Counted from the stretch's first letter, positions 8,703-17,710 are shown. The stretch is DNA of 64,000 bases from Chryseobacterium sp. FH1 (GCF_000735135.1 NZ_JPLZ01000007.1:124001-188000); one strand, 5' to 3'. The notes: generated by a model not told the origin, from the letters alone. Program-made: numbers and translations.

Positions 8703-9580
8703 TATGAATTGAGCTTTTGCATCTCTTCTTTGATTTTTTCTTGCAAACCTTCGGAAGCTGGAACCAAAGGCAATCTCAGATAATTTTTGATAATGCCTTT
8801 TTCTGCCAAAATCGTTTTTACACCACAAGGATTTCCCTCTGCAAAAATCAACCTCGTGATTTCTACCAAAGAATTGTGAATCTTGTAAGCCTCGTCAACT
8901 TCTCTCTTTTGGGCAAACTTCACCATTGTCGAGAATTCTTTCGGATAAGCTTGTCCTATCACAGAGATTACGCCGTCGCCACCAGCCAAAGTTACTGGCA
9001 AAGTGAATTCGTCATCGCCGGACATTAGCGAGAAGTTTTCTGGTTTTTGTCTCAGAATATCAAAATATTGAAGAATATTCGGAGTGGCTTCTTTTACCAT
9101 AAAAAGATTTGGAAACTCATTTGCCAATCGTAAAGTTGTAGAAGCTTCCACGTTTTGACCAGTTCTTCCCGGCACATTGTAGATAATAATCTTTGCGCCA
9201 GTTTCTGCCAAAGCCTTATAATGCTGATAAAGTCCTTCTTGATTCGGTTTGTTGTAATATGGAGAAACGGACAGCACGGCATCAAAATCCGAAAGATCAG
9301 CGTCCAGGATTTGTTGTTTCACTTCAACAGTATTGTTGCCACCGATTCCTAAAACCAATGGTAATCTATTGTTGTTGATTTTCGTGATATGTGCAATTAC
9401 TTTTTCCTTTTCGTCCTTGGAAAGCGTTGCAGCCTCAGCCGTTGTTCCCAAGACAACCAAGAAATTGGTTCCGTTGTCTATATTGTAATCGATTAATTTG
9501 GTAAGTGATTCAAAATCTACAGAAAGATCCTCATTGAAAGGTGTTACCAAAGCTACACCCACGCCTTTTAATTGACCCAT
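8702..9580 (-). CDS. dapA: 4-hydroxy-tetrahydrodipicolinate synthase
   Basis: 292 residues, standard DapA length. It condenses pyruvate with aspartate semialdehyde in lysine and meso-diaminopimelate synthesis in the cytoplasm. The Schiff-base lysine is Lys163 in FMVKEAT, the proton-relay tyrosine is Tyr134 in YNVPGRTG, and the threonine pair is in LGTTAEA (46-47). It is a single gene with its own promoter at 9604-9633 and shares a terminator with the mqo operon. Presence of mDAP synthesis is relevant to the peptidoglycan-tether idea for the lipoproteins at 30754 and 32848. Confidence 0.96.
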   Translation of the reverse strand: MGQLKGVGVALVTPFNEDLSVDFESLTKLIDYNIDNGTNFLVVLGTTAEAATLSKDEKEKVIAHITKINNNRLPLVLGIGGNNTVEVKQQILDADLSDFDAVLSVSPYYNKPNQEGLYQHYKALAETGAKIIIYNVPGRTGQNVEASTTLRLANEFPNLFMVKEATPNILQYFDILRQKPENFSLMSGDDEFTLPVTLAGGDGVISVIGQAYPKEFSTMVKFAQKREVDEAYKIHNSLVEITRLIFAEGNPCGVKTILAEKGIIKNYLRLPLVPASEGLQEKIKEEMQKLNS

Positions 9581-9603
9581 TTTTATATGAAATTTAATTT
9601 TCC

Positions 9604-9633
9604 CAAATTTAATTCATTTTGATAAATAGGCAA
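9604..9633 (-). promoter_or_regulatory. dapA promoter (TTG-N19-TAAATTTG)
   Basis: Read on the minus strand: TTG at 9633-9631, 19 bp, then TAAATTTG at 9611-9604; the dapA ATG is 24 bp further. Spacing and both boxes match the Bacteroidetes consensus. Confidence 0.65.
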
Positions 9634-9746
9634 TGGATATGTTGGTCTTTGTTTTAACGACGAAATTATTTTGAATAAAATTGAAATCACACCATATTTG
9701 ATAGGTCTAATTGTGAATTAGTTAGTTTTAAAAAGCTAAAAATCCT

Positions 9747-9754
9747 TAGATTTG
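9747..9754 (+). promoter_or_regulatory. -7 box TAGATTTG for the nucleotidase-PorZ-RecO operon
   Basis: A TAnnTTTG match 18 bp before the ATG at 9772, predicting a leader of only about 10 nt. Confidence 0.5.
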
Positions 9755-9771
9755 TACTCATATTTTTATGA

Positions 9772-10533
9772 ATGAAAAGTAAGCTTTTTGGATTCGGAAT
9801 CATTGGATTGCTATTGATGGGTTGCAAAGCGCCTCTCAGCATCGCAAACATCCATACCGAAAAGAACATTTACATTACCGATGAGTTACAAGCTGACAAG
9901 GCAATGGAGGCTTTGATCATGCCCTACAAGCAAGAATTGGAAGGTAAAATGAATGCCAAAATCTCTCACAGCAATGTGGAACTCAACAAGTCCGGAGACA
10001 ACAGCAATCTTGGAAATTTGCTCGCAGATTACACATTCCAAGGTGCCGATGATTGGGCTAAGAAAAATAATCTTCCAGGAATAGATGCGGCGGTCATCAA
10101 TATTGGCGGAATCAGAACAATTATCCCAAAAGGTGATATCTTCACAAAACAGATCTATGAGGTGATGCCATTCGAAAATGAGATTGTCATTATCAAAATG
10201 AATGGAAAGGATGTAGAAGGTTTGTTTGATTATTATCTTAATACCAAAAAAAATAATCCAGTTTCTCATCTCTTGATCGAAACTGAAAATGGAAGTCTTT
10301 CTAAAAAGTTAATCAACGGAAAAACAATAGATTACGATAAAGTTTATTATATTGCTACGTCAGACTATTTGGCTTTGGGTGGTGATAATATGTTTTTCTT
10401 CGGAAAGGGAGAGACAATCTCCACCGGAATCAAAATGAGAGATCTTTTCTTGGAGAAATTCAAACAAAATCCTGAGATTTCTGCACCGGATGACGTGCGA
10501 CTGATCTTCAAAGACAAAAAATTGGAAGAGTGA
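9772..10533 (+). CDS. lipoprotein with 5'-nucleotidase C-terminal domain
   Basis: 253 residues beginning with a lipoprotein signal (lipobox LLMGC, Cys18). The rest matches the 5'-nucleotidase C-terminal (5_nucleotid_C) substrate-binding domain: NLLADYTFQGADDWAKKNN at about 80-100, INIGGIRTIIPKGDI, YEVMPFENEIVIIKMNG and the closing ATSDYLALGGDNM. In UshA/CD73 enzymes this domain binds the nucleoside while the N-terminal metallophosphatase does the hydrolysis. Here the catalytic domain is the next gene, which starts at this gene's stop codon. The two should act together in the periplasm on nucleotides. Confidence 0.88.
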   Translation: MKSKLFGFGIIGLLLMGCKAPLSIANIHTEKNIYITDELQADKAMEALIMPYKQELEGKMNAKISHSNVELNKSGDNSNLGNLLADYTFQGADDWAKKNNLPGIDAAVINIGGIRTIIPKGDIFTKQIYEVMPFENEIVIIKMNGKDVEGLFDYYLNTKKNNPVSHLLIETENGSLSKKLINGKTIDYDKVYYIATSDYLALGGDNMFFFGKGETISTGIKMRDLFLEKFKQNPEISAPDDVRLIFKDKKLEE

Positions 10534-11480
10534 TGAAAAGAAAAGAATTTCTAAAATATGTCGGTGGCGGAAGTCTTGCCCTTACGCTTGCTCCCAATCT
10601 TTTGTTGGCGGAACAATTGGATTTGATCAAAGAATCTACAAACAAATTGACAATTCTCCACACCAACGATCAACACAGCAGGATAGAACCTTTTGATGCT
10701 TCTTACACCAAAAACCCGAACCAAGGCGGATTTGCGAGAAGAGCGTCATTAATCCAAAAAATACGAAACGAAGAGAAGAATGTTTTGCTTTTGGACTCAG
10801 GCGATATTTTTCAGGGAACGCCTTATTTTAATTTTTTTGGAGGCGAATTGGAATTCAAATTAATGAGCATGATGCGTTACGATGCATCAACCATGGGAAA
10901 CCACGATTTCGACAATGGATTGGAAGGCTTTTCAAAAGTTTTACCAAATGCGAAATTTCCCTTTCTCTGTTCCAATTATGATTTTAAAAATACTATTTTA
11001 GACGGGAAAACGGAACCCTACAAGATTTTCAAAAAGGACGGAATCAAAGTAGGGATTTTTGGCGTTGGAATAGAGCTGAATGGTTTGGTAGGAAAGAAAA
11101 ACTACGGCGAAACCATTTATCACGATCCGATAGAAATTGCGCAACAATACGCAGATTTCCTTAGAAAAGAAAAAAAATGTGATTTGGTAATTTGTCTTTC
11201 TCACATAGGTTTCGATTACAGAGACGAGCCGAACAAAATATCGGATAAACATTTGGCCACAAAAACTTCTGGAATCGATTTGATTTTAGGAGGTCACACC
11301 CACACATTTTTGAAAGAACCGTTGAGTTTTAAAAACAAGGACGGCAAGAATGTGATTGTTAATCAAGTAGGTTGGGCGGGGATTTTATTGGGCAGATTGG
11401 ATTTTTATTTTGATAAAAATAAAAGTGTGAAAAATATTTCTTGGAATAATCAGTTAATAGATGAAAACATAATAGTTTAG
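10533..11480 (+). CDS. metallophosphatase, catalytic half of a split 5'-nucleotidase
   Basis: 315 residues from the ATG at 10533, which overlaps the preceding TGA by one base (TGATG); a GTG one codon earlier is possible. The N-terminus MKRKEFLKYVGGGSLALTLA is a signal sequence of the Tat-like kind (KRKEFLK) ending near residue 27. Metal-binding motifs of the UshA N-terminal domain are all visible: ILHTNDQHSR (about 38-47), LLDSGDIFQGTPYF, MGNHDFDNG, and the final GGHTHTF. There is no 5_nucleotid_C domain, which is encoded upstream. Probable periplasmic nucleotidase or phosphatase. Confidence 0.9.
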   Translation: MKRKEFLKYVGGGSLALTLAPNLLLAEQLDLIKESTNKLTILHTNDQHSRIEPFDASYTKNPNQGGFARRASLIQKIRNEEKNVLLLDSGDIFQGTPYFNFFGGELEFKLMSMMRYDASTMGNHDFDNGLEGFSKVLPNAKFPFLCSNYDFKNTILDGKTEPYKIFKKDGIKVGIFGVGIELNGLVGKKNYGETIYHDPIEIAQQYADFLRKEKKCDLVICLSHIGFDYRDEPNKISDKHLATKTSGIDLILGGHTHTFLKEPLSFKNKDGKNVIVNQVGWAGILLGRLDFYFDKNKSVKNISWNNQLIDENIIV

Positions 11481-11481
11481 A

Positions 11482-13734
11482 ATGAAGAAAATTTTATTAA
11501 TTATAACAATTTTTACAGCGTTGGTTTCCCAAGCTCAGACGAGCAAATGGAGCGATTTGTTCTCTTACAACAATGTCCTTGCGATCCGTGAAGATAATGG
11601 CAGATTGATAGCTGCAACAGAAAACGGTATTTTCTATTACAATCCTTCCAGCGGAGAAATTACAAAACTATCTAAGGCAAACGGCTTACACGAAGTTAAG
11701 ATTTCTGCATTCGATTACAATCCTGCAACAAAAACGGGAATTGTAGGCTATCAAAATGGGTCTATGGATGTTATAACACCAAATGGTATTTTTTTGATAG
11801 TGGATATTCCTTTGGCTACTGGATACAACGGTAGTAAGAAAATCAATCATATTTCTATTAATGGAGATAGGGCGATTATCTCGGTCGGATATGGGGTTTC
11901 TATTTTTAATATTGCTCGTAGAGAGTTTGGTGATACGGCTTTTTTCGCAACTGGCGGAGTTTATACGGCTGCTAATTCTGCAGTTCTGAAGGATAATACG
12001 ATATATGTTGCTACCAATTCTGGTATCAAGTCACATGAGATCAATGCGACTTTTCCAGTTTTTACTACGTGGGCAACGATTGTAGCTGGTGCTTTTAAGA
12101 AAATAGATGCAAATAGTGTAGTCGCTTTTGCAAACGGTACACAAGTGAAATATGGGAATGGAGCCAATTTTTCCGATTTACCAGGCGTGTTTTCAAATAT
12201 TCAGGATCTCAAAGTTACAGATAGTCAGATTATTGTAACAGATCAAACTCAAGTGTATGTTTACAATACTCGTGGTTTGCTACAGAAAAATTTCAATGTT
12301 GGAGAAAATATAAATACGACGTTGCTTTATAATAATGCGATTTTTGTTGGTACCCAAACTTCTGGAATTTACAATGAACAAAAGAATTCTTTGAAGCCCG
12401 ATGGACCATATAATAACAGATCTTATAAATTATCTCTACTTAACAATCAAATTTGGGTTGCGTCAGGCAGTAGAGATGGAGATCCAGCTGATAAGAAAAT
12501 TGGATTCTATCACTATGATGGCTCAAAATGGAACTATCCACAATACTTTTTGAACACACCAATTCTCTTCAATATTTTAGATGTTGTCCCAGACCCCGCT
12601 AATCCTACAGAGGTATATTTTACAAATATCATTACAAATGAATTTTCGCTTACAGATAAAGGAGTGTTTAAAATGAGGAATAACGAGTTTGTAAAAAGAT
12701 ATTCTTTCAATGATGGCAACGCATACTATTATCAACCAATGGGGCTTGCTTTTGATGAGAACAACAATCTTTTCTGCAGCGTTCAGTGTACAATTCCTAG
12801 TTTAAGTGGATTTTGTACGATCTCCAGCTTCTATTTATTTAATAAAAGTAATGACAACTTCGGATCAACACCTTTTACAACATTTACTATTGGTGGAGCT
12901 CAAAAACCCGTGGTGAAAAATGGAATATTATATTTTGCAGCACCTTTTACAGGAGATGGGGGAGTTCTGATGTACGATTACAATAATACGCCTAGCCAGA
13001 CATCGGATGATAAATTCAAAGTATTAAAAACAACGAACAATTTACCCATTAATGGTACATCATCTGTAATTGTTGATAATAATGATGACGTTTGGATAGG
13101 GAATAATCTTGGCTTAAGAACCCTTTCCAACCCCAAATCTGCAATCCTTGAAGATAATCCACAGACTAATGAAATTATAATTGAAGAAAATGGTTTGGCT
13201 GAAGAATTGTTCAGAGATGCGAAAATTTTACAAATAGCAAATGATACTGGTAATCAGAAATGGATTTCTGTAGATGGCGGTGGTGTTTTTTACCTTAGTT
13301 CAAATGGAGACAGAACAATCTATCATTTTACAAAAGCAAATTCACCTTTACCAAACGACAGTGTAACGGATATTAAGATAGATAGTAAATCTGGAAAAGT
13401 TTATTTTGCGACATTTGACGGGATTATGGTTTATCAAGGTGATGTAACGGATGTTACTTCTAATTTTGGAAATGTTCTTGTCTATCCAAATCCTGTAGTC
13501 TATGCCCAATACAAAGGCAATGTGAGAATCCGTGGCTTGGCCTCTAAAACCAATATCAGAATCACAGATGCTGCGGGGAATCTCGTACATTCTGCAGTGG
13601 CAAATGGCGGTTATTTCGAATGGAATCTTGCCAACCAAAGAGGCGTGAGAGTAGCTTCCGGAATCTATTATGTCTTGATGACCAACGAGGACGGAACCGA
13701 TACAGCAACGGCTAAAATTGCGGTCGTGAATTAA
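11482..13734 (+). CDS. porZ: PorZ, T9SS attachment-complex protein
   Basis: 750 residues with a signal peptide (MKKILLIITIFTALVSQAQ). It opens with the PorZ-type pattern WSDLFSYNNVLAIRED, followed by two beta-propeller-like repeats (ENGIFYYNPSSGEI, SNSGIKSHEI, NNLGLRTLSNP, GGGVFYLSSNGDR) and a C-terminal sorting domain from about 665 (VLVYPNPVV to the end). In Porphyromonas PorZ is a surface component of the type IX attachment complex with PorU, PorV and PorQ and delivers A-LPS to PorU. The gene order PorZ then recO one codon later is common in Flavobacteriia. It starts 1 bp after the metallophosphatase gene, in the same operon. Confidence 0.87.
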   Translation: MKKILLIITIFTALVSQAQTSKWSDLFSYNNVLAIREDNGRLIAATENGIFYYNPSSGEITKLSKANGLHEVKISAFDYNPATKTGIVGYQNGSMDVITPNGIFLIVDIPLATGYNGSKKINHISINGDRAIISVGYGVSIFNIARREFGDTAFFATGGVYTAANSAVLKDNTIYVATNSGIKSHEINATFPVFTTWATIVAGAFKKIDANSVVAFANGTQVKYGNGANFSDLPGVFSNIQDLKVTDSQIIVTDQTQVYVYNTRGLLQKNFNVGENINTTLLYNNAIFVGTQTSGIYNEQKNSLKPDGPYNNRSYKLSLLNNQIWVASGSRDGDPADKKIGFYHYDGSKWNYPQYFLNTPILFNILDVVPDPANPTEVYFTNIITNEFSLTDKGVFKMRNNEFVKRYSFNDGNAYYYQPMGLAFDENNNLFCSVQCTIPSLSGFCTISSFYLFNKSNDNFGSTPFTTFTIGGAQKPVVKNGILYFAAPFTGDGGVLMYDYNNTPSQTSDDKFKVLKTTNNLPINGTSSVIVDNNDDVWIGNNLGLRTLSNPKSAILEDNPQTNEIIIEENGLAEELFRDAKILQIANDTGNQKWISVDGGGVFYLSSNGDRTIYHFTKANSPLPNDSVTDIKIDSKSGKVYFATFDGIMVYQGDVTDVTSNFGNVLVYPNPVVYAQYKGNVRIRGLASKTNIRITDAAGNLVHSAVANGGYFEWNLANQRGVRVASGIYYVLMTNEDGTDTATAKIAVVN

Positions 13735-13737
13735 TAG

Positions 13738-14415
13738 ATGACACAAGAAGTTTTTTTACTGTCTTATACAAAATATGGAGATCACGATGCTGTTCTCCAT
13801 TGTTTTTGTAGGGAAAATGGATTCGAAAGTTTCTTTGCCAAAGGCATCTACGCGCCGAAGAACAAAAAGAAAGCTTTTCTTTTCCCATTGAACGAATTAT
13901 TGCTGTACACGTCCGACAAGAAGAAAAGCATTCAAAACGTTCAGAAGATAGAGCAGAAAAATGTGGATTTTTTCAGTTCAGATATTAGAAAGAATTCAAT
14001 CTTGTTTTTTGTTTCTGATTTGTTGAATCAGGTTTTGAGGAATGAAAATCAGAACGTTGGAATCTATTCCGAGATTTCGATTTTCCTGAGCCAATTGCAG
14101 ATTGATAATTTTCAGTCGCATTTGATTTTTATTTTCAGACTTTTGAAACAGCAAGGTTTACAGCCTTTATTTTCAGATAAAACTTACCTCAATCCCGAAA
14201 CCGGAAACTTCGAGGATATAGAGATGCATCACTTTTTCGACAAGACGATTTCCGACATTTGGAAAGACCTTATCACGTCGCAAGACCCATACAGCATCAA
14301 GCTCAGCCGAACCGAAAAACAAAATTTCCTGGATTCGATATTGGTCTATTTCCATTATCATTTTACAGATTTCCGCGAACCAAGGTCTTTGGAAATCATC
14401 AAAGAGATTTTCTAA
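13738..14415 (+). CDS. recO: DNA repair protein RecO
   Basis: 225 residues. The N-terminal OB fold is recognisable from the LSYTKYGDHDAVLHCFCRENG opening (residues 8-28), typical of RecO, followed by the helical domain with the QNVGIYSEISIFLSQL region. It loads RecA on SSB-coated DNA with RecR (RecF pathway). The zinc finger of some RecO proteins is not seen here. The start lies 3 bp after the PorZ stop; it is the last gene of the 9772-14415 operon. Confidence 0.88.
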   Translation: MTQEVFLLSYTKYGDHDAVLHCFCRENGFESFFAKGIYAPKNKKKAFLFPLNELLLYTSDKKKSIQNVQKIEQKNVDFFSSDIRKNSILFFVSDLLNQVLRNENQNVGIYSEISIFLSQLQIDNFQSHLIFIFRLLKQQGLQPLFSDKTYLNPETGNFEDIEMHHFFDKTISDIWKDLITSQDPYSIKLSRTEKQNFLDSILVYFHYHFTDFREPRSLEIIKEIF

Positions 14416-14426
14416 ATCTTTGTAAA

Positions 14427-14521
14427 TTAATGACATAAAGCAACGAAGTTGCGACATCCTGGTAGAAAAAGTAAAATACAGTAATTCAAGGTGCGAAGCA
14501 CCGATATGTTGGTTTCATTAA
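14427..14521. repeat. 95-bp inverted-repeat unit with two GAA-loop mini-hairpins
   Basis: Bounded by TTAATGA (14427-14433) and TCATTAA (14515-14521). Inside are two short palindromes with the same GAA loop, CAACGAAGTTG (14441-14451) and GGTGCGAAGCACC (14490-14502). There is no open frame of interest. The organisation resembles a small non-autonomous repeat or REPIN-like unit between recO and the GNAT gene. Confidence 0.6.
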
Positions 14522-14536
14522 TATTAAAACTTTAAA

Positions 14537-15034
14537 ATGGCAATTTCCAAAGCAACAGAAACAGATATTCCTACAATTCAGAATCTCGCAAAAAAATCCT
14601 GGAATTCAGCTTATGCCAACATTTTGGAGCAAGAGCAAATCGATTATATGTTAGGTTTAATGTATTCTGAATCGACCTTGCAAACACATTTCGAAAATCC
14701 AAATTATCAATATTATTTGATTGAAGAAGATGAGGTTTTCTTAGGATTTATCGGCTTCGAATTTCATAAAGAGCCAGATACCACAAAGCTTCACCGCATT
14801 TATTTCCTGAAAGAAGCGCAGGGAAAAGGTCTTGGGAAAAAAGCTTTGGAATTCGTTAAAACTGAAACTCGAAAATCTGGTGACAAAAGATTGACATTAA
14901 CCGTCAATAAAAACAACAACGCCAAAAGTTTCTACGAATCACAAGGTTTCAAAGTGTATGACGAAGCGATTTTTGACATCGGGAATGGTTACATAATGGA
15001 TGATTATCTAATGGAATTCATTGTCGCTAAATAA
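14537..15034 (+). CDS. GNAT-family N-acetyltransferase
   Basis: 165 residues, the usual single-domain GNAT size. Motif A is visible as LHRIYFLKEAQGKGLGKKALEF (acetyl-CoA pyrophosphate loop QGKGLG near residue 96), and motif B as NKNNNAKSFYESQGFK. It transfers acetyl from acetyl-CoA to an unknown amine. It is a single gene ending at the terminator 15042-15072. The substrate cannot be inferred from the context. Confidence 0.88.
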   Translation: MAISKATETDIPTIQNLAKKSWNSAYANILEQEQIDYMLGLMYSESTLQTHFENPNYQYYLIEEDEVFLGFIGFEFHKEPDTTKLHRIYFLKEAQGKGLGKKALEFVKTETRKSGDKRLTLTVNKNNNAKSFYESQGFKVYDEAIFDIGNGYIMDDYLMEFIVAK

Positions 15035-15041
15035 CATTCAA

Positions 15042-15072
15042 AGCATTTGCAACCTTCGCAGATGCTTTTTTT
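15042..15072 (+). terminator. terminator after GNAT gene
   Basis: AAGCATTTGC / GCAGATGCTT imperfect stem (one G-T pair) followed by a run of eight T residues. Confidence 0.75.
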
Positions 15073-15327
15073 TGTGATTGATTTTCGCCTAGATTTAATG
15101 TTGAAAAATGAATGGATGATGAACAAGTTTGAAACTTCAAATTTCCATTTGTCAACTTAAGAATATTTTGATTTTGTTTAAATCCTGATTTTAAGTTCAT
15201 TAATTAAATAAAAACAATTTCCGAAATCAGATAATCAAAGTAATATTATCGCGGTATTAATTCTCGTTGAAACTTACCTGAACTGATTCTTAAGTATTAT
15301 TAACAAAGGGATAACGATTCATTAAAG

Positions 15328-15355
15328 TTTGATGTCAAGTATAATTTTAGATTTG
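15328..15355 (+). promoter_or_regulatory. promoter of candidate small RNA (TTTG-N16-TAGATTTG)
   Basis: TTTG at 15328-15331 and TAGATTTG at 15348-15355, 16 bp apart, one short of the usual 17-23. No gene starts downstream on this strand; a terminator follows about 70 bp later. Confidence 0.5.
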
Positions 15356-15360
15356 TCGCA

Positions 15361-15452
15361 GAACGAAATCAAGCAAACGCCTGAGAGTAATTTTTCTTCA
15401 TATACTATTTTTTTAAATTTAAGAAGTCTGTTATTCGTAGCAGACTTTTTTT
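15361..15452 (+). ncRNA. candidate small RNA of about 90 nt
   Basis: A promoter-like sequence (15328-15355) and a strong terminator, AAGTCTG (15424-15430) / CAGACTT (15441-15447) plus T run, bracket about 90 bases without a reading frame. No known RNA family is recognised. It sits in the 477-bp gap between the GNAT gene and recG, convergent with recG. The rest of that gap (15075-15327) shows nothing that I can name. Confidence 0.45.
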
Positions 15453-15487
15453 ATTGGCATACACTCCAATCCTCAAACGCTCGCACT

Positions 15488-15515
15488 CTCCAACTCTAAA
15501 ACCCTCCAACTCTAA
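15488..15515. repeat. direct repeat of CTCCAACTCTAA at the 3' end of recG
   Basis: The 12-mer occurs at 15488-15499 and 15504-15515 (period 16) in a CT-rich tract. The second copy overlaps the recG stop codon. Confidence 0.6.
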
Positions 15516-17599
15516 CTAATCTGCGACCACTTATTCTTCCCTTTATACTGCTTGATGTAATATTGCTTCATCATCTGATTATCGGGACGCGTGAGAAGTG
15601 CATCTTGCTCCAATATCTTTTCGACCGCCAGTTTCGAAGCTTTGATGATGGCAGAATCTTCTATCAAACTCAACTTTTTGAAATCCACAACACCACTTTG
15701 CTGAGTCCCGAGAATATCGCCTGGTCCACGCAATTCCATATCAACCTCCGAGATTTTGAAACCGTCCGTCGTCGCCACCATCGTTTTGATTCTGGTTCGG
15801 CTTTCCTTGCTTAGTTTGTCGCCGGTCATCAGGATGCAATAACTCTGTTCTGCACCTCTACCAACCCGTCCGCGCAACTGATGAAGCTGTGACAATCCGA
15901 ATCTTTCCGAACTTTCTATGACCATCACAGATGCGTTCGGAACGTTTACGCCAACTTCTATCACGGTTGTCGCCACCATAATTTGCGCTTGTCCGGAAGC
16001 GAAATATTGCATATTCGCATCTTTTTCCGCAGGTTTCATTCGGCCGTGAACCATCGTCACATTGTAGCTTTTAAAGAAGTTCATTACGCTTTCCAAACCT
16101 TCCATCAAGTTTTTGTAATCCAACGTTTCAGATTCTTCGATAAGTGGATAAACAAAATAGATTTGTCTTCCTTTCTCAATCTCTTCTCGGCAGAAATTAT
16201 AAACCGAAAGTCTATCTTTTTCTCGACGATGAGCTGTGATAATTGGTTTTCTTCCAACTGGCATTTCATCAATCACAGAAACATCCAAATCGGAATAAAA
16301 ACTCATCGCCAAAGTCCGTGGAATCGGCGTTGCGGTCATTACCAAAATATGGGGCGGAATATTGTTCTTCGCCCAAAGTTTCGCCCGTTGAGCGACTCCA
16401 AATCTGTGTTGTTCATCGATGATTGCCAAACCGAGATTCTGGAATTTCACTATGTCTTCCAAAAGTGCGTGCGTTCCAATCAGGATAGAAAGTTGCCCGT
16501 TTTCCAATTCTTCGTGGATGATTTTTCGTTCCGCCGTTTTGGAAGAACCCGTCAAAAGTCGGACGTTGATATTCGTATTTTGAAGTAATTCTTTGATGGA
16601 ATTAAAATGTTGTTGCGCCAAGATTTCCGTCGGCACCATCAGACAAGATTGAAAACCGTTGTCCATCGCAATCAGCATTGTTAATAATGCCACCATAGTT
16701 TTCCCGGAACCAACGTCGCCTTGAAGCAATCGGTTCATTTGGGTCGACCGTTTCATATCGATTCTGATTTCTTTCAGAACCCGTTTTTGAGCATTCGTGA
16801 GTTCGAACGGAAGATTATTTTCATAAAAACTGGTGAAATATTCGCCGACAATTGGAAACGGATTTCCGAAAGATTTTGTTTTTTGATGAAGTTTTTTCAA
16901 GCCGTAACCAAGTTGGAAAAAGAAAGCTTCCTCGAACTTCAATCGCCTGTTGGCTTCATCAAATTGTTTTAAATCTTTCGGAAAATGAATGAAATAATAG
17001 GAATTCAATCGTCCAATCAACTTCATCGATTTCATCAAATAATCCGGCAGATTTTCCTGAATCAAATTGGGTAAATCTTTCAGAAGATTGAAAATGACGG
17101 TTTGAAATAATTTATTCGTAATGCCTCGTTTAGTCAGTTTTTCGCTTCCTGGATAAACCGGGAGAAGCGTTCCTTGCAAAGCTTTTTTCTCATCAACCTC
17201 GATTTCTGGATGTGGCATTGAAAAATTTCCATTAAAGAAATTGACCTTCCCAAAAATGAAAATCTCTTGATTCAATGGAATCGCATCTTTCATCCAATTC
17301 GTATATCGAAACCAAACCAAATCCATCGTTCCGGTCTCATCGCGGAATTTCGCAGACAGTCTCTTTCCCTTCTCATAAACCACTTCCTGGATGTCCGTGA
17401 TTTTTCCTTTCAGTTGAATGTCTGCCTCTGTATCTTTGGCGATATTTCCAATTTTGTGGATTTTACTTTTATCGATGTATCGGATTGGGTAAAAGGTGAG
17501 CAAATCTTCCACAGTCGAAATCCCCAACACGTTTTTGATGAGTTTTGCGCGTTCGGTGCCGATGCCTTTGAGAAATTCTATGGAAGTTTCTAATGTCAA
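15512..17599 (-). CDS. recG: ATP-dependent DNA helicase RecG
   Basis: 695 residues, full length. It remodels stalled forks and Holliday junctions. The N-terminal wedge OB domain is at about 60-150. Helicase motifs: GDVGSGKT (Walker A, about 294-301), DEQH (motif II), MTATPIPRT (motif III), VATTVIEVGVNVPNA, and the QLRGRVGRG motif VI. The initiation codon is a TTG at 17599; an in-frame TAA lies 12 codons upstream and no ATG is available before the conserved SIEFLKGIGTERAKL start, so TTG initiation is the best reading. Confidence 0.95.
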   Translation of the reverse strand: MTLETSIEFLKGIGTERAKLIKNVLGISTVEDLLTFYPIRYIDKSKIHKIGNIAKDTEADIQLKGKITDIQEVVYEKGKRLSAKFRDETGTMDLVWFRYTNWMKDAIPLNQEIFIFGKVNFFNGNFSMPHPEIEVDEKKALQGTLLPVYPGSEKLTKRGITNKLFQTVIFNLLKDLPNLIQENLPDYLMKSMKLIGRLNSYYFIHFPKDLKQFDEANRRLKFEEAFFFQLGYGLKKLHQKTKSFGNPFPIVGEYFTSFYENNLPFELTNAQKRVLKEIRIDMKRSTQMNRLLQGDVGSGKTMVALLTMLIAMDNGFQSCLMVPTEILAQQHFNSIKELLQNTNINVRLLTGSSKTAERKIIHEELENGQLSILIGTHALLEDIVKFQNLGLAIIDEQHRFGVAQRAKLWAKNNIPPHILVMTATPIPRTLAMSFYSDLDVSVIDEMPVGRKPIITAHRREKDRLSVYNFCREEIEKGRQIYFVYPLIEESETLDYKNLMEGLESVMNFFKSYNVTMVHGRMKPAEKDANMQYFASGQAQIMVATTVIEVGVNVPNASVMVIESSERFGLSQLHQLRGRVGRGAEQSYCILMTGDKLSKESRTRIKTMVATTDGFKISEVDMELRGPGDILGTQQSGVVDFKKLSLIEDSAIIKASKLAVEKILEQDALLTRPDNQMMKQYYIKQYKGKNKWSQIS

Positions 17600-17710
17600 G
17601 AAAGGAAAATTTGTTCCGACGAATTTCGGGAATTAAAATCTAACCACAAAAGTCACAAAAGAAAAACGCAATATTTGTCATTCTGGAAGAATTTGAGCTA
17701 GATTTATTTT

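Noticed and set aside
10533-11480. Metallophosphatase and upstream gene read as a frameshifted UshA
   Set aside because: The domain order is reversed and each has its own export signal, so they are separate genes.
15075-15327. Possible 6S or other named RNA in the GNAT-recG gap
   Set aside because: No paired 5'/3' ends or family signatures could be found; only the 90-nt unit has a promoter and a terminator.
17641-17660. AACCACAAAAG words at 17641 and 40559 as further CACATAG units
   Set aside because: Only the first six bases agree and no inverse partner is found within 150 bp.
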